Assembly: GCF_020882245.1 (NCBI RefSeq)
Contig: NC_083597.1
Span: forward strand, 67,186,152-67,250,151
Source: Rhopalosiphum padi
Taxonomy: Eukaryota; Arthropoda; Insecta; Hemiptera; Aphididae
Reading direction: 5' to 3'
Length of the DNA stretch: 64,000 nucleotides
Within the stretch, counting starts at the first letter, position 1. Every line of letters begins with the position of its first letter. Below are positions 54,846 to 64,000 of the stretch, one piece after another. Made by a program: the position numbers and the translations under genes. The notes under the pieces are model-generated. The model was not told the origin of the DNA and did not search any database. It was given only the letters and a program-made list of their open reading frames with translations.

Positions 54846-55355
54846 ATGCTGTCGAATTCAGCCAAATCACTTGATTCACTTGCAAATGGCGAGCCCCAAA
54901 AAGTATGCCGTGAATTCTTCAATTCGATGTCAAAACAATATGGATCGGTTCCCAATATTGCACTGATGTCTGGTGCAGGTGATGCGTTGAAGGTCCGATC
55001 ACCGTCATCATCATCGGTATCGACGCAGCTAATAATATCTGCGGACTCGACCAAACCGGACGCCGCGAAGGGTGCAGACTTCACTCGTCTACCGAGGAAA
55101 AAACCTGCATGGAGTTCGATGCCGAACATTCACGTAACGTTTATTGGTGAAACCGGAACAGCCGAAATTGAGTGCATTACTATGAAAGTTATAGTAGTAG
55201 CAGAGGTCGAAAATGCAACAAAACCGGCCTATGATGTACACGTTTATTCAGATCCGATAACCGGCACCAATCACGGAACCACCACTGAACGTAGACGCCG
55301 TTCGTGGTGGAAACGTACGAAAAAATTCGTACGTCGAATGTTTTGTTGTACGTAA
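54846..55355 (+). CDS. Unrecognised single-exon gene, basic C-terminus
   Basis: 169 residues from ATG at 54,846 (G at -3) to TAA. I do not recognise the family. Codon use is clearly coding: GC-richer than the surroundings, with many TCG, CCG, GCC and ACG codons. The N-terminal half is Ser/Ala/Lys-rich with a four-serine run (about residues 54-57). The middle (about 95-140) alternates hydrophobic and polar residues like beta structure (HVTFIGETGTAEIEC, MKVIVVAEVENATKPAYDVHVY). The last 25 residues are strongly basic and end RRMFCCT; the paired cysteines could be lipidated. There is no signal peptide or membrane segment. The frame stays open upstream to 54,783 without an ATG, so a spliced 5' exon is possible. 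A competing minus-strand frame (54,776-55,129) covers only its first half and is probably a shadow. Confidence 0.65.
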   Translation: MLSNSAKSLDSLANGEPQKVCREFFNSMSKQYGSVPNIALMSGAGDALKVRSPSSSSVSTQLIISADSTKPDAAKGADFTRLPRKKPAWSSMPNIHVTFIGETGTAEIECITMKVIVVAEVENATKPAYDVHVYSDPITGTNHGTTTERRRRSWWKRTKKFVRRMFCCT

Positions 55356-58300
55356 TATAGCCTATAGTTTAAAGTATAATGCAGTGTGATTATTTTAACT
55401 TGTACGCAGTTATAAGTTAAGCATAATTTATATTATATATTTGAACCTAGAAAAGTTCCTTACGGCTTAACGGGTTAGGTTAGGTAAAAATATTTTTATA
55501 TTGTGTAATTAAAAAATTTAAAATAAACTTGACAAAAAGATAAAAATATCTTAGGGCTCTTCGTCAGTTGTGGGCCCGTGGCGGTTGCTTATCACCTTGC
55601 CTATCCGATATTTACGCTACTGAGCAATCAATACATGCCTAGTTTCACATGTTTCTCATGTTTAGTTAAAAAAAATTGACTATTCTAAAAATGTCCAACT
55701 ATAAATCGAATTTTAAAATTATAAAATTTTAATTTCAACTTCTTACAAAAATTTTTTTTATAGAATGATTAAATAATGATATAAATAAATATTTTCAAAA
55801 AAGTTATTACTTGTTGATATAATGAATGTTCATTGTTAGAAGTTCTACTATATGATATTAAAAAATCTGTTACTCAAAATGCACATTATACAATTAGTGA
55901 TATCATATCAGTTATACAAAAAATATTAATGGTTTATTAATGGAACCGAAAAATTTGATTTTGAAAAAATAACGCTAATACGTTTTTATTTTATTTTTTT
56001 ATCAAAAAAACCATTTGGAAACTTGGCATAAATACTTATCCGGTTCGATACAAACATTATTATTATACATTTATACATTCCAAGTTATACAAAGATAACA
56101 ACAATAATATAGTGAGAACGGCATTAAAAGGTAAATAATGTATTATATTATCGGACTCCTGTCTCCTTGTTGTTTTATATATAATGCAGACGAAAGCATT
56201 GCGTCTTTAAAATACCTAGGTACAGTCACCAAGTCGGTTTTCCAAATCAAGCTTCATCTCTTGCCAGAGAGAACGAACGATATGCCAATCGCCGTTCGTT
56301 CAAACTTAATGTACCGTAAGATTCTGTATCCTGCCGAGTATACCTACCTGTCTATTTATATTACGGGTGTACATACTGTATATAATACTTATATGTGTGG
56401 GAAAATGTATATACATATATTATTATGCATTTGCATAAAAGAGAATATTAATCAAACTAATTACTTGTATATACAACCTGCGACATTTTTCACACTCATT
56501 ACACTGTAATACTGGGCATTCATTTAAAAAATGGTGGTTATCATGTTCGGTGAATCCTATTTGTTGTATAGTTTATATTATATTAAACATAATATCGTTA
56601 TATACTTATATTGTACCAACATTTTTACTTTGGTGTATCAATTTATTGTAAAAAACAATTCTTTTTCATCAAAAAATATATCTGTTAATGTCTATTACCT
56701 CAGTTCGTCATCATTCAATCTACATTACATAAAAAAAACTACATATAAAATATATTATATACATGTATACATAGTATATACCCTAAAGTCATACCTATCC
56801 AATACAAAGTACCTAAAATCAGAGTAAATAGTAATACTGAAGTGTTTATGTCTATAGTACTGCATAGTACATAGTTATATTAGAGAATAGTATTATTGTA
56901 GTAGTATACTAGTATATACTCGTATACCTATATATTATATAATATCCCTAAATAGTATTCGATTCCATTGAATATATTTTCATTAAGACACATTTGAGTC
57001 AAATACAACTCATGTACACAAACGATTACAATTCACGAGGAATTGCATCAGTTCATTTCCGGCTTCTCCGGTACAAGACATAATTGAGACGACAAGTTAT
57101 TTGAAAACTCACTCGTGTAATTACCACAATAATACACAATTTTAAGGCCAAAACTCGTTAAAAGTAATCTCAATAGAACTGCACAATAGGAAACTTAGTA
57201 TTATTCTCGTTGTTATTAACGAACGCTGTTTTTTACTTTTATTTATGATAACATCGATAACTAATAGTATTATATAATAATAAATTAATAAATCAAAATG
57301 TATAAAATTATGTTTTTCGTTTTTTATAACAATATTTCGTAAAATTGTGTACAGATATAGCTATAAAGGATTGTTAATTGTTTTATGTTTGTGATTGTCT
57401 CAAACAGTCAGATCTTACTACTTCAGTGTTATAAATTATCACTAATATCACTTATGAATTTATGACCACAACTGACCGATATGAAATATAATAATTATTA
57501 TATTATATTTTTACCGTTGATTAGAATAGACTACTTAGTACCTATTCCATAATCAATGATTTTTATTAATAATACTTCCAGACATTTAAAATAATTTTAA
57601 GAAACAATATTTTAAAATTAATGGTTTAATAAATATATGTACCTATTATAAGTCAATTGTTAAGTTAAATAAGTTAATAATAATAAAAATAAATCATAGA
57701 TATCGAATAGTATTTTATATGAGTACCATAAGTAATTACAATAGGCATTTCAATAATAATCGCTTCACGCTTGCGCCCTTGATGTTTCATTATATTATGT
57801 GAATATTCTTTCCAACAAATTTTGAACACACCTTTGTTTGATTTAATAATTTCCTTATTTTCCAAAAAAAATGTCTGTAATGTATCACATCGAAATCGAG
57901 ATCAAGATGTAACTGACGTTTAACGTTTTATACAAATGTAGTGAACCTACAAACTATTGGTTCTATAGTAATTAGTAAGTTTATATCCATAATCTTATCA
58001 TATCATCCAGTCATAATTTAAATGCTGGTTTATCGCAGCCCATAGGTATCATTGTACTAACAAATATAACTTACATATTATTACTTAATTAATATAGGTA
58101 TTAACGTCGAATTCGAATTTATATATATATATATTATTTAAAAATATTTTTATTTATGGCTGCAATTATTTTAATAACTTTTAACCAAAATTAACGTTTT
58201 TTACCTTGTCGTATTTTACCTGTAGTTTTTTTTCGTGTTATTTTTTACCAATTACCTAGTAGCCATAAATAAATGCCCCATAAAAAAAAAAATTCACCCA

Positions 58301-58797
58301 GTATCGCCTCTCCCTCAATAAAAATATCTGACGCCGCCACTATTCTTTTTCAAGAAGAACCAACCTATATAGTCAAGCACTTATCCGAGGGATAGTCCAT
58401 GACCCATCGGGTGTGGACCTTTCAAAATTTTTAAAAATTAAAAATAAAAGGTTTTGCATAGTAATCTTGTAAAAAAATAAAAATTGTAGTACCTACTCAC
58501 AATAAATGAGTTTCTGAACCAAATTTAATTTTATGACTTTTGTCCCTGCCTTGAAAATTACTCTATGAGGCATCCTTGCATGGTAGTGCCACTTCACTGT
58601 CTGAATTACACTTTTTGAATTGATAATAAACAATAGTCATGGGCCATGGCCTATGTTATAAAATAAGTACCTACCTACCATAAATTAAGTACCAATGCCC
58701 AATACACATCAGTAAGTCAGTAAGTCACGTTTGAGAAGTATCGTAAATCGGCAATGGAAAGATAATGAATAATGGTTGTTAGTCCATGAACTTTGTT
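55356..58797. other. Intergenic with repeat remnants
   Basis: No supported gene. A GC-richer patch at 55,550-55,640 and another ending GACGCCGCCACT near 58,345 look like transposon remnants; the latter is the reverse complement of a hAT-like AGTGGCGGC end. The open frame 56,138-56,509 has a GC-richer first half with a 9-bp inverted repeat (56,271-56,301) but no recognisable protein. Confidence 0.5.
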
Positions 58798-58975
58798 ATC
58801 GCAAGAAGACGACACAGTGATAACATACACGACGTCATGCATACTGCTCACTGATTGGGATGCAAGAGGAGTTGGACGTGCCGGCGGACATGACGAATTG
58901 ACAGTAGTGTAGGTATCTATTATTTTTCAAATAGCAATTAACTACGTTTTTAAGCGACCGTACTCGAAAATCGAA
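58798..58975 (+). promoter_or_regulatory. Promoter and 5' UTR region of the NIPSNAP gene
   Basis: A GC-richer stretch with several CpGs immediately upstream of the ATG in otherwise AT-rich DNA. No TATA box was recognised, which suits a housekeeping gene. The exact start site cannot be read from the sequence. Confidence 0.4.
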
Positions 58976-60147
58976 ATGTTTAATTCCATATTGAAACAGT
59001 GTACGCTCTCGTGTACAAAACAGATCACTGTACCATTGCAATTCAGGTAAGTCAGCGTTATCTTTAGGCATAATGATGACACCAAGCAATTATTCATAAA
59101 TTATTGGTGATGCACTAATATTACATTATTAATTTTTTTTTTTTCAGATGTTTGTCTTTTAACACGGCTTCTCTTAAAGACAACAAAGAATTAGAAAACA
59201 ACACTAATGAGGGATGGCTGAAAAAGTTGCTAGTTCGACGAATAGAACCAACTAAAGAGCAACACTCTCGCATGTTATCTGACAAAGAAGTAATATATGA
59301 ATTACAAACGCACAATGTACGTCCCGATTCGACTGATAATTATATGAAAAACTAGTAAGGCATAATTGTCAAGTATAAAATTGTTTTTTTGATTTTTATG
59401 TATTTAACAATATGTCTTTTTATTATTCTAGTGAACAGGTGGTCCAATTGTGTCAGAAAATACCTAACTTAAAGTATGAACTGATTGGCTCTTGGTCTGT
59501 ACGTGTAGGTGATCTAGACCAATATGTACATTTATGGAAACATCAAGGTGGTTATGCAGAAATTGATAAAACCAATAATATTCTAATACAAAATCAAGTA
59601 AATTTTTTCTTTTGAAATTTAATTTTGATTAAATTTTTTGAAATGTGTTGATGGTAAAATTAATTAATTAAGGAATATGCAAAATTACGCAATCAATGTG
59701 GTCAGTTTTTGCGTTCAAGGCATCTACAGTACTTGTTAGCTTTCAGCTTTTGGCCTTCCATTGAATTAAAATCTGGTTCCAACATATATGAGATTCGTAG
59801 TTATAGTTTGAAACCAGGTACAATGATTGAGTGGGGTAATAATTGGGCACGAGCAATCAATCATCGGCGTTCAAATGACGAGCCATTTGCAGGCTTCTTC
59901 TCTCAAGTGGGTCGTCTCTACAATGTTCATCATTTTTGGTGTAAGTATTTTTGCTATAAATAATTGATGAAATGAAATAAATTATTCAAATTATTTAGGT
60001 TATAAAAATTTAGAAGTGCGTACACAAACTAGAGAAGCTGCTTGGATGTCCCCTGGATGGGATGAATGTGTTGCATACACAGTTCCACTAATTAAAGAAA
60101 TGCAATCTAAAATATTACATCCTACACCATTTTCCCCAACTCAGTAA
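58976..60147 (+). CDS. Nipsnap: NIPSNAP family mitochondrial protein
   Basis: Complete 286-residue protein from five exons: 58976-59046, 59148-59354, 59432-59597, 59673-59940, 59999-60147. All introns are GT/AG and phases close (861 nt with TAA). Length matches vertebrate NIPSNAP1/2 (about 284). Residues 1-31 form a typical mitochondrial presequence: basic, rich in Ser/Thr/Leu, no acidic residues, with FRCLSF at the likely cleavage region. Then come GWLKKLLVRRIEP, the first NIPSNAP repeat (YELQTHNVRP to about 148, with LIGSW and HLWKHQGGY) and the second (187-286), with YEIRSYSLKPGTMIEWG, WARAI, GFFSQVGRLY, HHFW and W..PGWDE. The fold is a dimeric alpha-beta barrel. The family sits in the mitochondrial matrix and can mark damaged mitochondria for autophagy; its biochemical activity is unsettled. 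The first exon was chosen because its donor GTAAGT and phase join exon 2 exactly. Confidence 0.96.
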
Positions 60148-60250
60148 TGTGTTTATTTTTTTTTAAATATGTTATTCTGAAAATTTTTTGTTTTGATATC
60201 CTTACTATATTTCTTTTCTATTCATGTTATTGGATCATAATTTTAATTCC

Positions 60251-60256
60251 AATAAA
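60251..60256 (+). terminator. Poly-A signal of the NIPSNAP gene
   Basis: AATAAA about 100 bp beyond the stop codon, followed by T-rich sequence. Confidence 0.6.
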
Positions 60257-60617
60257 ATAATTTTTATTTATTAATATTTTTTTTTCTTTTTCCTATTTTA
60301 TACAATAGTATCAATTTTAGACATTGTTCCCTTATTATAATATCAAAACAACATAATCATTAAATCATAGAGTAAGAATATTAAATCATTAATATTATAT
60401 TGTTGATAAGATCATTTTCATTATCTGATAATATGTATTTAATATAATTTATAGCAAAATACATTAACCTAATTAATAGTACCCTCGATGGTTTAATAGC
60501 AATAAAATTATGTACAATAAATATTATATGGTAATGATCAAGTTCAAACCCAAACAATTCATAATTTAGTCTATTTCAAGGCACTAAATTATTTTGGCTT
60601 TTATTAATTACCTACAG

Positions 60618-60838
60618 CAGGGATGGGCAACTGAAAGTTACTAGAGAGCCAATTTTTTTAAAGTGAAAATTTAGCCGGCCAAAGTATAGAGAGTAAAAAA
60701 AAAAAAAGTCATTAAAAATATGCATTTTAATTTAGCATAGAGTATAGACAATTGACTTTGAAATTGTATGATGTAATTTGAAAATGTAGCGCGGGTCAGA
60801 TAAAAAAGGTTTGCGGGCTGCCAATTGCCCACACCTGA
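60618..60838. mobile_element. hAT-type MITE, 221 bp
   Basis: The left end CAGGGATGGGCAACT and the reverse complement of the right end CAGGTGTGGGCAATT match over 12 of 15 positions, with the hAT-like core TGGGCAA. Similar short sequence containing CTACA lies on both sides, consistent with a degraded target duplication. The inside carries GCCGGCC and GCGGGCTGCC near the ends and no ORF. Confidence 0.75.
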
Positions 60839-61135
60839 CCTACAAGATACGGTTGAATAATAATATAGTTATACATTTTCCATCATCAGCATAATTTACT
60901 ATAGAAAGTATAAAATAGATATACCTACTAAACCTACTTAAATATTTTCTTAAGTTTTTGAATAATGAATTTTGGGTGGCTAGAATTTTGTGAGAATTGA
61001 ACTACCTTTTTAAACTGAACTTGGCGCCACTTCATACATCACCACTGACCGAATAAGAGTAACCTTACCCCTTAAGCTCTTATACAGCATGTTTACTAAC
61101 ACTGTATTGGAAACAAAATATCATTTATTGCCCTC

Positions 61136-61335
61136 CTATTCTTCGTAAACTTTATATGTATCAACTTCCAAATGAAAGTATAAGTCCCCTAGTAAAACCG
61201 CCCAATGAGCTATCATGACTATCATATACTTGGTCTTTTCCACATTTATTTCTAATCCCATTACTTTTGCTGCCATTAGTAATCCTAAGATTTGTTCGTT
61301 ATGTTCAATGAGCACTTCTTTATTTATTCTTCTTG
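61136..61335 (-). mobile_element. Decayed non-LTR (LINE) reverse-transcriptase fragment
   Basis: The minus strand reads AAKVMGLEINVEKTKYM, the conserved segment just after the catalytic FADD region of LINE reverse transcriptases (usual form: .GLE.N..KTKYM). A later GDLYFHLEVDTYK resembles the following ..F..V..FKYLG segment with small indels. Everything upstream, including the active site, is missing, so this is a short dead remnant. Confidence 0.75.
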
Positions 61336-61367
61336 AAGTTCCTATCCGTTTTGGATATTGGAAACAG

Positions 61368-61440
61368 GCACGGCGCCAGGAGGGCAAGGTGGGGCTCTAG
61401 TCCCCCAGAAAACAGTTCAGCTCCCTCGCCAACCCCCCAC
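61368..61440 (+). repeat. G-rich MITE end adjoining the LINE fragment
   Basis: GGCACGGCGCCAGGAGGGCAAGGTGGGG followed by a C-rich stretch (AACCCCCCAC). Related to 54,092-54,150 on the other strand. It abuts the LINE remnant and may have inserted into it. The far end could not be set. Confidence 0.4.
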
Positions 61441-63164
61441 TTAAAAATATGTATGATATAATAGTCATAAAACATTATTAATTGAGGAATAAATTGAATA
61501 TATTATTATAATTTATAATAATTGAATTAATGAAGTTTGAACAAATAACATATTTAGTCTTTTTATTATGGATTAACCTACTAGTATTGTCTAATAAGGA
61601 AAAAATTTACTACAATTTCAATAAAATATGTTTTGAAATTTGTAAAATAAGAAAATTCTTTTATTTTTTTATTATTACCTTTATTGAGTAGTGAGTACTA
61701 ATTACTGGATGAAAATAAACAAACAAATGTATCACAAATCATTGCATTAAAGTTGAGTCAAACAAATTCATCTGTTCATTACTAAATACAATTTAAATTT
61801 ATAAAATGTAAGTAAAAAAAACATAATCATTCATTCAGAAAAGTTTGTAATATTAAAGTAATAAAGAAATTATCATTTTTGTACATCATTATTAATATAG
61901 TTGTTGAAGTTCTATGATTATAAACATTTTCTTACATAAGGTATATAAAAAATATTTGAAATTATTCTTAAAACATTTTTAACTAGGTATTCAAAAGTTT
62001 GTACTTAATATTATCTATTTAGAGCATAAAATATAAAATCTTATCTTTATTTATAATAAGAATAACATTAAATTATTGGCATACACCAAAAGTACCAGCT
62101 TTGTCTCACCACTCTCACTCAACTGTATTCTTTTTTTGTTCAAAGCAGTTTTAAACAGTGGATTGCTACTTTTAGTGAAAAATAAAATAAAATCAGCATT
62201 AATATATCTTATTGTTACTTAAACTTATATTATGTGCTTGAACTGCTAATAAGGAGTTAAATACTGATACCTTTATATTTATAATATGCGTACAGCTTAC
62301 ACATTGCATTATTTTTGTACAGTAATATTTCATACTCATTGCCTACACAAGCTGAATTTAATACATTTTTTACTGTTTTTGTTTGACCTCATCTTCATTT
62401 TTTTTAGGACTTTTGACTAATGGAGTTTAAGTTTATAAAATCATTCAACGGTATAATATTATACTACATAATGAACATAAATAATCATATTATTGTAGTA
62501 AATCAATTTTATTTTATTTTAAAATAATCAATAAAAGCAACTACGATATGAATAATAACATTAAAATAAGGAAACATTCATCTAATACACAATATTTATA
62601 AATTATTCTTTATAATCTTTTTTTCAATTATTTATGTCTATAAAAGTTAAATGTGAATATGTGGTAACTGCTCTTTGGCAATAATATTGATAAATAGTTC
62701 TTATAAATAACAGCACCTACCAACCATGATTAATTTTGTATGATGTATCAATGTGAGCACTCAGTTTTCTTTTATCTCTGATCTAGTGTAAAATAACAAT
62801 TTTTTTCAACAGAACTAATCTTGCAGGTCAGAAAAATAACAAATAAGTACCAAATCATAATTCTTGATTTTTACATAGAATTCAAATCAACAATGATAAT
62901 AAAATACATATAATAAGTATTAAATATAAATTGTTAATTTTTTATATTTCAACTTAAATTATCAATATTTAAAATCAAAACAAAATTCAAGGTATTGATT
63001 TTTTTTCTAAATTGATATAAAATTGAATCAATGTGAGCCATGAGGTATAATTTACTTGTTTTTTGGATATTTATAAATAATTTTTTTAGATTTGTCTATA
63101 TAACATATTGTAAGCTAAGTAATTATAAATATTATGATCAAAATCTATTAAAACAAATTCATAA
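61441..63164. other. AT-rich intergenic stretch
   Basis: Nothing recognisable. It separates the NIPSNAP-side repeats from the 3' end of PIG-L. Confidence 0.6.
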
Positions 63165-63170
63165 TTTATT
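63165..63170 (-). terminator. Possible poly-A signal of the PIG-L gene
   Basis: AATAAA on the minus strand, 229 bp beyond the PIG-L stop codon. Plausible but not unique in this AT-rich DNA. Confidence 0.4.
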
Positions 63171-63398
63171 TCAGTATTACATTTTGGCATTTCAATATTT
63201 AGTTACAAAATTACAATAATTGAATAATTGTTTGGAAGATAAAAACTGTACAACGAGGAATAATATAAACAATAATAATTTTCAATAAAGAAAAATAATC
63301 AAACTGTTAAGTAATCAAATTATCACAGTCATGAACTACTTAAATGCATAAATAAATAAAAACTAACATTATTCTATGGTTATAACTTATAAGTCAAG

Positions 63399-64000
63399 TT
63401 AATCAGCAGAAATTGTAGTAAAAGTGTTTACCCTAGTATATCTAGAAAATTTCATATACAGTTTTCTGAACCAAATGTACTGAGAATCGTGTGCTTGCAT
63501 TGCTTTCTGAAACACAAGTATTTAAAAAAACCAAATATACAATTGTAAACTTGTAAATAAAAAATTAATTAATTACTTACTGTTACACAATTTTGTTCTG
63601 TAGTTGAAATAGTACATTTAAAGTCTGAGGTGTTATTGAACAACACATCAATATATTTGACATATTTTCGTAAAGTGTTGACTGAATCCAGTGAATATAC
63701 ATGGCAGTCTAAATTGTAAACATTTAATCATTAAAAGTTTACTATTAATTATTAAATTCAATTACACTTACAATCTGGAAGTAATTTGTTGTACACTAAA
63801 TGAAATAATGCTAAGTATATTGATATATGATTTCGATGGCCACTAACACCATAACTGTCAAATGTCAAAACAGTATCGATTTCTAATTGTTCTACGTGCT
63901 CAGCAATCTTATCAGACAGTAAAATTGTGTCCCAGTCCACACGTGGGTTGTCCGGAAGCAAAGTATTCCTGAAATCAATCACTTCAATAACAACAATATC
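63399..64000 (-). CDS. PIGL: N-acetylglucosaminyl-phosphatidylinositol de-N-acetylase (PIG-L), partial
   Basis: C-terminal 154 residues in three exons (minus): 64000-63772 (cut by the window edge), 63708-63581, 63506-63399 with TAA. Splice sites are GT/AG and phases close. PIG-L removes the acetyl group from GlcNAc-PI, the second step of GPI-anchor synthesis, on the cytosolic face of the ER. Visible family blocks are LPDNPRVDWD, the metal-site motif TFDSYGVSGHRNH, SLDSVNTLRKY, and near the end KAMQAH..Q..WFRKLY..FSRY, which is specific to PIG-L among LmbE-like deacetylases. The N-terminal membrane segment and the first metal-binding motif lie outside the window. The family is about 250 residues long, so roughly 100 are missing. 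No break is seen in the visible part. Confidence 0.93.

Noticed and set aside
54776..55129. 117-codon minus-strand frame opposite the orphan gene
   Set aside because: Covers only the first half of the plus-strand gene. The plus frame is longer, has a stop in a sensible place and its coding composition continues past the end of this one.
55474..55485. GTTAGGTTAGGT, resembling the insect telomere repeat TTAGG
   Set aside because: Only two copies, too few to call an interstitial telomere tract.
56138..56509. 123-codon open frame (plus)
   Set aside because: The first half is GC-richer but the peptide matches nothing I know, and the second half is background-like.
58835..59089. 84-codon minus-strand frame over the NIPSNAP first exon
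   Set aside because: Shadow of the 5' UTR and exon 1 of NIPSNAP, whose model closes exactly in phase.

Overview
The window reads as nuclear DNA of an insect, most likely an aphid (Hemiptera). It is very AT-rich, has short exons with GT/AG introns, a eukaryotic tRNA-Ala with a Pol III T-run, insect-like protein families, hAT-type MITEs and a decayed LINE reverse transcriptase. No bacterial, plasmid, phage or CRISPR features were seen. The aphid assignment is an inference from base composition, repeat style and protein similarity; it was not tested against a database.

Layout. Bases 1-22,916 are almost gene-free: one tRNA-Ala(AGC) at 7435-7507 and a 270-bp tandem duplication at 8865-9560 whose second unit carries an A-tailed insertion with a target-site duplication. 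At 22,917-22,997 (minus) a short, clean coding exon encodes a secretory signal peptide, preceded by a CG-rich promoter-like stretch (about 22,998-24,180); I could not find its partner exons. Bases 27,746-30,712 (minus) hold a complete six-exon Cdk1-like kinase of 304 residues. Then comes a gene desert of about 24 kb (30,960-54,840) with MITEs, microsatellites and decayed ORF fragments. At 54,846-55,355 (plus) there is an unrecognised single-exon gene. Bases 58,976-60,147 (plus) hold a complete five-exon NIPSNAP gene of 286 residues with a mitochondrial presequence. At 63,399-64,000 (minus) are the last three exons of PIG-L, the GlcNAc-PI de-N-acetylase, cut by the window edge.

The genes show no functional link to each other: a cell-cycle kinase, a mitochondrial matrix protein, an ER enzyme of GPI-anchor synthesis, a secreted product and an orphan. 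The gene models were built by hand from splice sites and family alignment recalled from general knowledge. Exon phases and lengths close exactly for Cdk1, NIPSNAP and the visible part of PIG-L. I found no convincing new multi-gene system. The most notable items are the orphan gene, the lone signal-peptide exon, the unusual residues of the Cdk1-like kinase and the structured transposon insertions.
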